The translations under genes and the position numbers were made by a program. 14,421 bases of DNA from an uncultured Ruminococcus sp. GTDB lineage: Bacteria; Bacillota_A; Clostridia; Oscillospirales; Acutalibacteraceae. The notes under the pieces are model-generated. The model worked only from the letters and a program-made list of their open reading frames with translations, ran no database searches and was not told the origin of the DNA. Where the stretch lies: the NCBI GenBank assembly GCA_902798605.1, contig CADBXH010000053.1, forward strand, positions 1 to 14,421, given 5' to 3'. Positions within the stretch are counted from its first letter, which is position 1. Each line of letters starts with the position of its first letter. Below are positions 6,260-12,322 of the stretch, piece by piece.

Positions 6260-7432
6260 TTATATCTCCTTTAGCGTTTTTTCTAATATGCTTACCGCCT
6301 CGTTTATTTCTTCCTCTGTGATAGTCAGCGGAGGAAGCATTCTGAGCAAGTCCTTGGCGGTGATTATCAAAAGTCCGTTTTCTACGCATTTGAGCGCGGC
6401 GTCGTGGGCGTCGCCGTCGATCTCAACACCGACCATCAACCCCATTCTGCGGACATTTTTTACTTCTTTTATTTTTCTGAGCTTTGCTTCAAGGTAAGCT
6501 CCCTTTTTCTCGACTGAATCGAGGAACTTTTCGTCTGCAATCTTATCTATCACATAATTCGCGCCCGCGCAGACAACGGGATTCGCGCCGAATGTGCTGC
6601 CGTGGCTTGAAGGCCCCATAACATCATTGAGCTTTTCCGAGCAAAGGCAAACGCCGATCGGCAGCCCGCCGCCCAAGCCCTTTGCGGACGTTACAAGGTC
6701 GGGCACAAAATCGTAGTTTTGGAAGGCGTACAGCTTTCCTGTCCTGCCGATTCCTGTTTGGACTTCGTCGCAGATAACAAGAATATCATACTCGGCGCAA
6801 AATGCCGCGAGCTCCTTTACATAATCTTTATCGAGGATATTGACTCCGCCCTCGCCCTGGATAACTTCGAGCATTACGGCGCAGGTTTTGTCTGTCACTG
6901 CTTCCTTTAAGGCGTTTATGTCATTCGCCTTGACGTACTTGAACCCGCCCGTGAACGGGAAAAAGTAGTTGTGAAAAACATCCTGACCCGTCGCGGAAAG
7001 GGTGGTCACTGTTCTGCCGTGGAAGGAGTCGCGCAGGGTGATTATCTCGTTCCTGCCCTCCCCGTATTTGTCAAAGCTGTATTTGCGGGCGATTTTTATC
7101 GCGCACTCGTTCGCCTCGGCGCCGCTGTTGCCGAAGCAGACCTTTGAAAGCCCCGAAAGCGTGCATAGTTTTTCGGCGAGGTCAGCCGCCTGATCGCAGT
7201 AGTAGTAGTTTGACATATGCTGGATCGCCGCAGCCTGATCCGATACCGCCTTTACCCAGCCGTCGTCGCAGTAGCCGAGGCTGTTTACGCCGATACCCGA
7301 GCTAACATCGATATACCGCTTGCCGTCCTCGTCATAAGCGGTCACGCCCTTGCCTTTTTTTAGGGCGACATCGTACCTGCCGTAGGTGTGCATTATGTAT
7401 TTTAAGTCTTTTTCCTTGGTGTTCATATTCAT
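6260..7432 (-). CDS. argD: N-acetylornithine aminotransferase
   Basis: This class III pyridoxal-phosphate aminotransferase exchanges the amino group between glutamate and N-acetylglutamate semialdehyde, giving N-acetylornithine. The 390-residue length matches the family. Visible are the phosphate/cofactor segment GNSGAEANE, DEVQTGIGRTG with the Asp that holds the pyridine nitrogen, the Schiff-base lysine in SAKGLGGGLPIG (Lys251) and HGSTFGANPV. The ATG at 7432 lies 4 bases after the stop codon of the GNAT gene. No strong ribosome binding site is seen (only GAAGCG), and a second ATG lies two codons downstream, so translation may depend on termination of the upstream gene. In some bacteria ArgD also serves lysine synthesis as N-succinyl-diaminopimelate aminotransferase. 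Confidence 0.95.
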   Translation of the reverse strand: MNMNTKEKDLKYIMHTYGRYDVALKKGKGVTAYDEDGKRYIDVSSGIGVNSLGYCDDGWVKAVSDQAAAIQHMSNYYYCDQAADLAEKLCTLSGLSKVCFGNSGAEANECAIKIARKYSFDKYGEGRNEIITLRDSFHGRTVTTLSATGQDVFHNYFFPFTGGFKYVKANDINALKEAVTDKTCAVMLEVIQGEGGVNILDKDYVKELAAFCAEYDILVICDEVQTGIGRTGKLYAFQNYDFVPDLVTSAKGLGGGLPIGVCLCSEKLNDVMGPSSHGSTFGANPVVCAGANYVIDKIADEKFLDSVEKKGAYLEAKLRKIKEVKNVRRMGLMVGVEIDGDAHDAALKCVENGLLIITAKDLLRMLPPLTITEEEINEAVSILEKTLKEI

Positions 7433-7436
7433 CGCT

Positions 7437-7856
7437 TCAATCTATATTATTATACGAAAAATCAAAAAGGTCGTCGCGTCTTTCAAAGCCGAAGTCGCTC
7501 CAGAATTTTTGACCCGCCTCGTTTGTACGGTAACAGAAAATATGAGTCTTTTCGATGCCGTCTTCGGTAATTTTTTCGATCGCCTTTTGTGCGAGCTTAT
7601 GCCCGATATGCCTTCTTCTGTATTCGGGCAACACCGCCATATGGTGAATGGATCCGCGCCTGCCGTCGTGACCCGCAAGCACCGTGCCGACGATTTTTCC
7701 GTCTATCACGGCAACCTGGCTCATTCCCTTATTGCGGTTAAGATAACGCTCAATTTGGCCGCGCTCGTCAGCCTTTGACAGCGCGCGTTTTGAGGTGATT
7801 TGCCACATTGCGAAAACCTCGTCGTAATCGCCTATGGTCATTGGACGAATTGTCAT
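7437..7856 (-). CDS. GNAT-family N-acetyltransferase, YpeA-like
   Basis: The 139-residue single-domain acetyltransferase uses acetyl-CoA, but its acceptor is unknown. The central block VGTVLAGHDGRRGSIHHMAV (56-75) and the acetyl-CoA loop in YRRRHIGHKLAQ (79-90) resemble E. coli YpeA, an uncharacterised GNAT protein. The C-terminal FWSDFGFERRDDLFDFSYN also fits. The frame is open up to 7934, but the start at ATG 7856 is chosen because AAAAGGA lies 8 bases upstream and the extra residues would come from a repeat. The gene lies between the fold-back element and argD, 4 bases from argD. Since ArgJ may or may not make N-acetylglutamate from acetyl-CoA, this protein could be an alternative N-acetylglutamate synthase, but nothing in the sequence proves it. 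It could equally acetylate an unrelated amine or a protein N-terminus. Confidence 0.85.
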   Translation of the reverse strand: MTIRPMTIGDYDEVFAMWQITSKRALSKADERGQIERYLNRNKGMSQVAVIDGKIVGTVLAGHDGRRGSIHHMAVLPEYRRRHIGHKLAQKAIEKITEDGIEKTHIFCYRTNEAGQKFWSDFGFERRDDLFDFSYNNID

Positions 7857-7870
7857 ATACCTAATCCTTT

Positions 7871-8039
7871 TTAAGGCAATACCGCATAATTCAGGCGTGC
7901 GGATTGCGTAGTCAGATTTTTTGTCAGGGTGCACAAATAATCGGCTTGCATACTGACGTATGGATGCCGATTTTTGGGCAGTCTGACAGAATAATATGCA
8001 AACAAGGCGTGCGCCGCGAATTGTGCGGTGTTGCCTTAA
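7871..8039. repeat. MITE-like fold-back element between argB and the GNAT gene
   Basis: A 169-bp imperfect palindrome has 22-bp terminal inverted repeats. TTAAGGCAATACCGCATAATTC (7871-7892) matches the reverse complement of 8018-8039 at 20 of 22 positions, and both differences leave G-U pairs in RNA. The two halves have equal length around a centre near 7955. Further matching blocks are GTCAG with TGC, and AATCGGC with GCCGATT, and the apex is ATACTGACGTAT. No open frame of note lies within. The argB stop codon TAA sits inside the right terminal repeat and the left end abuts the GNAT ribosome binding site. The transcribed RNA would form one long hairpin in the middle of the operon. No transposase gene for it is present, and clear target duplications cannot be defined. 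Confidence 0.75.
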
Positions 8040-8893
8040 AGTTGATAGAACATTGTGCCGATACCCTCGTCGCTGAACAGCTCGAGCAAAATCGAGTGCT
8101 CGATCCTGCCGTCGATGATATGCGCGCGGTTGACGCCGTTGCGCACCGCCTCAACACAACAGTCGATTTTGGGGATCATTCCGCCCTTGATTATTCCGTC
8201 GCGCTTGAGCATCGGAACTTCGCTGACATTAACCACGGGGATAAGTGAATCCTCATCCTCAACATCCTTGAGAAGTCCGCGGATATCGGTCATCAAAATC
8301 AGCTTTTTCGCTCTTAGCTTCGCGGCGATCTGAGCTGCCGCGAGGTCGGCGTTGATGTTGTAGACCTTGCCGTCAAAGCCGTCCGCTACCGTAGCCACGA
8401 TCGGGATATAACCGTCCTTCATAGCCATAATCAGGGGATCGGGGTTTACGTCGCGAATCTCGCCGACATAGCCGAGGTCGTGAGCGGAAGCCATTTTGTC
8501 AGCCATCAAAAGTCTGCCGTCGAGTCCGCACATACCAAGCGCCTTGCCGCCGTGCTGTTCGAGGTGCTGAACAAGGCTCTTGTTCACCTTGCCCGCGAGT
8601 ACCATTTGAACGATGTCGATCGTCTCCTGATCGGTGACTCTCATTCCGTCCTTAAACTCGCTTTTTTTGCCGACCGCGTCAAGCATAGAGTTGATCTCGG
8701 GGCCGCCGCCGTGAACCAGCACAACGCTGATACCGACAAGCTGCATAAGCACCAGATCGCTCATTACGGCGGATTTGAGCTTCTCGTTTATCATAGCGTT
8801 GCCGCCGTATTTAACAACGATAGTCTCTCCCGCGAATTTTTTTATGTAAGGCATCGCCTGAATCAGTATTTTTGCCCTTTTTGCATTGTCCAT
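8036..8893 (-). CDS. argB: Acetylglutamate kinase
   Basis: The enzyme phosphorylates N-acetylglutamate with ATP, the second and often feedback-controlled step of arginine synthesis. The 285-residue protein shows the nucleotide-binding VVKYGGNAM near the N-terminus, the substrate loop VLVHGGGPEIN, and the later INADLAAAQIAAKL and LMTDIRGLL motifs of the amino-acid kinase fold. The frame is open to 8941, but the ATG at 8893 has GAGGAG 7 bases upstream and gives the usual start MDNAKRAKILIQAMPYIKKF. The start lies 17 bases after the stop of the upstream transposase. The C-terminus DEGIGTMFYQL is followed by a stop codon provided by the terminal repeat of the fold-back element, which may have replaced the last few residues. 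The N-terminal helix before KYGG is the part that forms the arginine-sensitive hexamer in feedback-inhibited enzymes, so inhibition by arginine is plausible. Confidence 0.95.
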   Translation of the reverse strand: MDNAKRAKILIQAMPYIKKFAGETIVVKYGGNAMINEKLKSAVMSDLVLMQLVGISVVLVHGGGPEINSMLDAVGKKSEFKDGMRVTDQETIDIVQMVLAGKVNKSLVQHLEQHGGKALGMCGLDGRLLMADKMASAHDLGYVGEIRDVNPDPLIMAMKDGYIPIVATVADGFDGKVYNINADLAAAQIAAKLRAKKLILMTDIRGLLKDVEDEDSLIPVVNVSEVPMLKRDGIIKGGMIPKIDCCVEAVRNGVNRAHIIDGRIEHSILLELFSDEGIGTMFYQL

Positions 8894-8910
8894 TTTGTGC
8901 TCCTCTATAC

Positions 8911-9417
8911 TTACCAAATATTTAACGAATCCATTTCCCACCTGACCGGATTATTATCTATATATTCATATATTTTATAATAATCTTTTTCATCCCTGAC
9001 TATATGGTCATAGAAAGATTTTTGCCAAATTGATTTGCCGACCTTTTTGGTAACAGCACCTTTTAGGTGTTGAATAACTTGAGAAATATCGGGTGTAGGG
9101 GCGTGCATTGCACGCCCGCGCTCGTCAGCGCAAACCATCAAAAGCAAATGAATGTGGTTAGGCATAACCACATAATTATCAACAGTGACACACGAATATC
9201 GTTTTGGTATTTCTGCAATCATTTCATCAATAATCTTACCAATGTATGAAAGATCTACTTCTGCCTGCGGGCGAGCAATGCTCGCCCCTACATTCCAAAA
9301 CAGCCATTGTTTATCTTTTGAACAAATCGTAATGAAATACGCACCGTTTTGTGAATAATCATAGTTTTCAAGTCTGTTCCTTTTGCGAACAGGTTTTTTA
9401 TGTTCTGTAATCACCAT
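8911..9417 (-). CDS. REP-associated tyrosine transposase (RAYT, Y1/HUH family), copy 1
   Basis: The 168-residue protein is a single-domain Y1 transposase of the IS200-like/RAYT branch, which nicks single-stranded DNA at small hairpins. Visible are the family opening RLENYDYSQNGAYFITIC (15-32), the metal-binding HIH in MPNHIHLLL (HIH at 88-90) and the catalytic tyrosine in SFYDHIVR (Tyr136), then the end motif YEYIDNNPVRW. All catalytic residues are present. The ATG at 9417 lies inside the last codons of argJ, overlapping it by 20 bases. The stop is 17 bases before argB, whose ribosome binding site follows at once. Two palindromes of the GTAGGGGCG family are inserted in frame, encoding VGASIARP (43-50) and RGRAMHAPT (100-108). 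The gene is richer in A/T than the arg genes around it, a sign of separate origin. Confidence 0.88.
   Translation of the reverse strand: MVITEHKKPVRKRNRLENYDYSQNGAYFITICSKDKQWLFWNVGASIARPQAEVDLSYIGKIIDEMIAEIPKRYSCVTVDNYVVMPNHIHLLLMVCADERGRAMHAPTPDISQVIQHLKGAVTKKVGKSIWQKSFYDHIVRDEKDYYKIYEYIDNNPVRWEMDSLNIW
9096..9120 (+). repeat. REP-like palindrome inside transposase copy 1 (C-terminal insert)
   Basis: GTAGGGGCGTGC / GCACGCCCGCG read on the plus strand forms an 8-bp perfect stem (9099-9106 with 9110-9117) and a 3-nt loop. The gene is on the minus strand, so this copy is in reverse orientation relative to the gene and encodes RGRAMHAPT. Together with the copy at 9267-9291 it forms an inverted pair. 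Confidence 0.8.
9267..9291 (-). repeat. REP-like palindrome inside transposase copy 1 (N-terminal insert)
   Basis: On the minus strand this reads GTAGGGGCGAGC / GCTCGCCCGC, an 8-bp stem (9287-9280 with 9276-9269) with a 3-nt loop. It is in the gene's own orientation and is translated as VGASIARP. It differs from the copy at 9096-9120 by a paired change (GAGC/GCTC instead of GTGC/GCAC), which keeps the stem intact. Confidence 0.8.
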
Positions 9418-10669
9418 TTATCTTAACATAATCATATGTCAAATCGCAGCCGTATGCCTCGGCGGTACCTGTGCCGTCCGCTAAATTTATTATGATATCG
9501 ATCTCGTTTTCGAGCAGGATCTCCTTTGCCTTGTCCTCGTCAAAAGCTAAGCCGTAGCCGTCCTTGCAGACCAAAATTTCTCCCTTTGCGGATTTATATG
9601 ACACATCGATTTTGCCGGTATCTACCTCTGCGCCGCTGTAGCCGATCGCGCACAAGATCCTGCCGCAGTTCGCGTCCGCGCCGAACATAGCCGCCTTTAC
9701 AAGGCTCGAGCAAATGACGCTCTTTGCGATGATCTTTGCCGCCGCTTCGTCCTTTGCGCCGTTGACCATGCAGATAACGAGCTTTGACGCGCCCTCGCCG
9801 TCTGAGGCGAGTTTCTTTGCTACGTTTTTGAACGCCGCCGTCAGCGCCTCGGTAAAGAGATAATAGTTATCGTTTTTCTCGGTGATCTCCGTATTTCCGG
9901 CAAGTCCGGAAGCCATTATCGCAAGCGTGTCGTTCGTTGAGGTGTCGCCGTCCACGCTCACCATATTGTAGCTTACATCCGCCGCTTCTACAAGGGCTTC
10001 TCTGAGCATTTCCGCCGAGATCGCCGCGTCGGTCGTGACGAACGACAATGTTGTGCCCATATTGATGTGGATCATACCGCTGCCCTTGGCGATACCGCCT
10101 ATGGTAACCGTTTTGCCGTCGAGCGTGAGCTGAACCGCCCACTCTTTTTTGACGGTATCGGTCGTCATTATTGCCTCGGCGGCGTTTGTTCCGCCGTCAC
10201 GGCTGAGGATATTTTTCAACTCTTCAACGCCCTTTTGTATCGGCTCGATCGGCAACGCCTGACCGATAACACCCGTTGAGGCAACGATCACATCGTCCTC
10301 GTTGACTCCGAGAGCTTCTGACGCTAATGCGCACATAGCCTCCGCCTTTTCGTATCCGTCGGGATTGCAGGCATTGGCGTTGCCGGAGTTGACGATCACC
10401 GCCTGCGCCTTGCCGTTTGCAAGGTGCTTTTGAGTCACATATATCGTATCCGATTTGACCAGATTCTTTGTAAAGATCGCCGCGGCAGTGCACTGCTTTT
10501 CGCAGTAGATCATCGCGAGGTCGCGCTTGCCGTTTGAGGGCAGAAGCGGCTCGTTTTTTTGAGCCGCCTGAGTCACGCTGCCATATGCTTTAACTCCGGC
10601 GCAAACCCCGTTCGCGGTAAAGCCCAAAGGCGTTGTTACAGAACCTTCTATGAAGGAGTATTTATTCAT
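9398..10669 (-). CDS. argJ: Glutamate N-acetyltransferase / ornithine acetyltransferase
   Basis: The enzyme moves the acetyl group from N-acetylornithine to glutamate, producing ornithine and renewing N-acetylglutamate. Some family members also make N-acetylglutamate from acetyl-CoA. The precursor has 423 residues and cuts itself into two chains at a conserved Thr. Here the site reads GSGMIHINMGTTLSF with Thr206 as the likely nucleophile. The residue before it is Gly205, where most family members have Ala. The oxyanion-hole segment STGVIG (131-136) and the family ending DYVKINGDYRT are present, so the protein is complete although the next gene starts within its last codons. The start at ATG 10669 follows AAAAAGGAAAG. 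A GTG six codons upstream is possible but has no better site. About 98 bases separate it from argC, the largest gap inside this part of the operon. Confidence 0.95.
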   Translation of the reverse strand: MNKYSFIEGSVTTPLGFTANGVCAGVKAYGSVTQAAQKNEPLLPSNGKRDLAMIYCEKQCTAAAIFTKNLVKSDTIYVTQKHLANGKAQAVIVNSGNANACNPDGYEKAEAMCALASEALGVNEDDVIVASTGVIGQALPIEPIQKGVEELKNILSRDGGTNAAEAIMTTDTVKKEWAVQLTLDGKTVTIGGIAKGSGMIHINMGTTLSFVTTDAAISAEMLREALVEAADVSYNMVSVDGDTSTNDTLAIMASGLAGNTEITEKNDNYYLFTEALTAAFKNVAKKLASDGEGASKLVICMVNGAKDEAAAKIIAKSVICSSLVKAAMFGADANCGRILCAIGYSGAEVDTGKIDVSYKSAKGEILVCKDGYGLAFDEDKAKEILLENEIDIIINLADGTGTAEAYGCDLTYDYVKINGDYRT

Positions 10670-10692
10670 AATTCTTTCCTTTTTCACAATTT

Positions 10693-10768
10693 ATAAACGC
10701 GCCGTTTATCAACATATAAAATCAAGACAAACGTAATAATAGGCGCATCGGATGCAACGTCACGTTGC
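10693..10768 (-). other. argC-argJ intergenic stretch with two small hairpins
   Basis: The 98-base gap between argC and argJ contains GCAACG (10754-10759) paired with CGTTGC (10763-10768), touching the argC stop codon, and ATAAACG (10693-10699) paired with CGTTTAT (10703-10709) just before the argJ ribosome binding site. Neither is followed by a T-run, so neither looks like a terminator. They could affect mRNA stability or processing. No promoter with good hexamer spacing was found here. Confidence 0.4.
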
Positions 10769-11802
10769 TAAAATGCGGGAGGCATTATGACCAGCCCTGT
10801 TTTTTCATCAAGTCCGAAAATAATATTCATATTCTGGATAGCCTGACCCGCGGCGCCCTTGACCATATTGTCGATCGCCGCGCAGGCTACAAGCTTCTTC
10901 GCTCGCTTATCGTGGTGGAGCGAAATATCGCAGAAGTTTGAATATCTAACGTTGTGGATATCCGCGCACTTGCCGTCATCGAGGAGCCTGATAAAGAACT
11001 CATCCTTATAGTAATCCTCGTAAGCCTTTTTGATATTTTCAAAGCTTACGCCGTCCTTGATGTCGGCGTAAACCGTCGCCAAAATACCCCTGTTTACGGG
11101 CAGAAGATGCGGAACGAATGTGATGGTAACATCTTCTCCGCTGAGCTTTGACAAGGTCTGCTCGATCTCGGGAGTGTGGCGGTGAGAAGCTACCTTGTAG
11201 GCGTGGAAGCCCTCGTTGAGCTCGGGGAAGTGGCTGCCCTGGTTAGGCTTTCTGCCCGCGCCGGTCACACCGCTTTTGCAGTCGCAGATTATTCCCTTTG
11301 TGCTGATCAAGCCGTTAGCGATAGCCGGAGCGATCGCCAAGGGCGAACAGGTCGTGTAACAGCCGGGGTTTGCGATAAGGCGCTTGCCCTTGATCTGCTC
11401 CCTGAAAAACTCGGGCAGACCGTAAACGCTGTGCTTGTGGAGCTCCTTGTCAAGGAAGGTTCCGCCGTACCACTCGGTGTACTCCTCCTCGCTCTCAAGG
11501 CGGAAATCCGCGCCGAGGTCTATAAACGCCTTGCCTGCCACAATGCATTTTTCCGCAAGCTCCTGAGAAAGTCCATGCGGAAGAGCGGCAAAGATAACGT
11601 CGCTCTTTTCGATAACTTCGCCCTGGGTCTTGCAAATCATATCGTTTAAGAATTTGTAGGACGGGTAAACGTCGCTGAGCGCCTGACCCTCAAACGAAAC
11701 CGAGCTGATCGCCGCGATCTCCGCCTGCGGGTGAGCATACAAAAGCCTTACCAGCTCAGCGCCCGCGTAACCCGTTGCGCCTACGATTCCTGCTTTTATC
11801 AT
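10768..11802 (-). CDS. argC: N-acetyl-gamma-glutamyl-phosphate reductase
   Basis: The enzyme uses NADPH to reduce N-acetylglutamyl phosphate to the semialdehyde, the third step of the pathway. The 344-residue length is typical of the long form. The NADP-binding start IVGATGYAGAELVRLL (6-21), the catalytic cysteine in NPGCYTTCS (Cys148), the GVTGAGRKP loop and the SHRHTPEIEQ block with the catalytic His are all visible. The ATG at 11802 lies 7 bases after the stop codon of the upstream transposase, and the AGGTGATGA that serves as ribosome binding site overlaps the transposase stop. Thus the end of the mobile gene forms the translation start region of argC. Confidence 0.96.
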   Translation of the reverse strand: MIKAGIVGATGYAGAELVRLLYAHPQAEIAAISSVSFEGQALSDVYPSYKFLNDMICKTQGEVIEKSDVIFAALPHGLSQELAEKCIVAGKAFIDLGADFRLESEEEYTEWYGGTFLDKELHKHSVYGLPEFFREQIKGKRLIANPGCYTTCSPLAIAPAIANGLISTKGIICDCKSGVTGAGRKPNQGSHFPELNEGFHAYKVASHRHTPEIEQTLSKLSGEDVTITFVPHLLPVNRGILATVYADIKDGVSFENIKKAYEDYYKDEFFIRLLDDGKCADIHNVRYSNFCDISLHHDKRAKKLVACAAIDNMVKGAAGQAIQNMNIIFGLDEKTGLVIMPPAF

Positions 11803-11809
11803 TTTATCA

Positions 11810-12322
11810 TCACCTATAATAATGTTTATCTTTAATCCAACTAATTGGATTCCCTTCTATATATTCTCTGATTTCATTTAAATCTTGTTCACACCTGACT
11901 ACATGTTCATAATAACTTCTTTGCCAAACTCGACCATCAAACGGCTTTAACATTCCGCTCTTTACCATTTTGATGTATTCATTAGTCGTCTGTGTTTTAA
12001 ACCACTGGATAACCGTTTGTAGGGGCGGACCCGTGTGTCCGCCCGCTTGTGCGCACTTAAAGATTATAAAGTGAATGTGGTTAGGCATTACGCAGTGGTA
12101 ATCAAGTATTATATTATCAAACTTTTGCTCCAAAGAATATAGTTTCTGTAAAACCATACGCCCGGCTATGTTCGGGCGGACACATGGGTCCGCCCCTACG
12201 ATATCAATATCAGCTAACAGATTTGCCTTGTTATGCGTACAAACAGTAACAAAGTACGCTCCGTTTTCTGAATAATCGTAATTCTTAAGACGTAATTGCT
12301 TTCGTTTTGGAAGTCTTTTCAT
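11810..12322 (-). CDS. REP-associated tyrosine transposase (RAYT, Y1/HUH family), copy 2
   Basis: The 170-residue protein is of the same family as the copy at 8911-9417 but clearly diverged, so the two are not a recent duplication. The opening RLKNYDYSENGAYFVTVC, the HIH of MPNHIHFII (82-84) and the catalytic tyrosine of RSYYEHVVR (Tyr138, matching Tyr136 of the other copy) are intact. Its ATG overlaps the argH stop in ATGA, the classic arrangement for translational coupling. Two palindromes are inserted in frame and translated as VGADPCVRP (42-50) and AGGHTGPPLQ (93-102), at the same two places as in the other copy. The gene is A/T-rich compared with argH and argC. It is likely translated as part of the operon. 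Whether it still mobilises anything cannot be seen. Confidence 0.88.
   Translation of the reverse strand: MKRLPKRKQLRLKNYDYSENGAYFVTVCTHNKANLLADIDIVGADPCVRPNIAGRMVLQKLYSLEQKFDNIILDYHCVMPNHIHFIIFKCAQAGGHTGPPLQTVIQWFKTQTTNEYIKMVKSGMLKPFDGRVWQRSYYEHVVRCEQDLNEIREYIEGNPISWIKDKHYYR
12019..12046 (+). repeat. REP-like palindrome inside transposase copy 2 (C-terminal insert)
   Basis: On the plus strand GTAGGGGCGGAC ... GTCCGCCCGC forms an 8-bp stem (12023-12030 with 12037-12044) with a 6-nt loop. It is reversed relative to the gene and is translated as AGGHTGPPL. The palindrome is read in a different codon phase from the corresponding insert in the other transposase. Confidence 0.8.
12172..12200 (-). 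repeat. REP-like palindrome inside transposase copy 2 (N-terminal insert)
   Basis: On the minus strand GTAGGGGCGGAC ... GTCCGCCCG forms an 8-bp stem (12195-12188 with 12181-12174) with a 6-nt loop and is translated as VGADPCVRP. Its stem sequence equals that of the copy at 12019-12046, with which it forms an inverted pair. An adjacent CGCCCG (12159-12164) could pair with CGGGCG (12173-12178) as an alternative fold. Confidence 0.8.

Noticed and set aside
6258..6389. N-terminal extension of argF by 44 residues
   Set aside because: It overlaps argD in another frame. The internal ATG at 6257 has a good ribosome binding site and gives the family's normal N-terminus.
7904..8248. Open frames on both strands through the argB-GNAT gap
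   Set aside because: They run through the fold-back element and the argB antisense strand, and the palindrome explains the open reading.
8480..8980. Plus-strand open frame of 166 codons
   Set aside because: It is antisense to argB and the end of transposase copy 1, with no supporting signals.
11176..11649. Plus-strand open frame of 157 codons
   Set aside because: It is antisense to argC with no start signals and no family features.
9096..12200. The repeated GC-rich palindromes as a CRISPR array
   Set aside because: There are only four copies, in inverted pairs about 150 bases apart inside coding regions, with no regular spacers and no cas genes.
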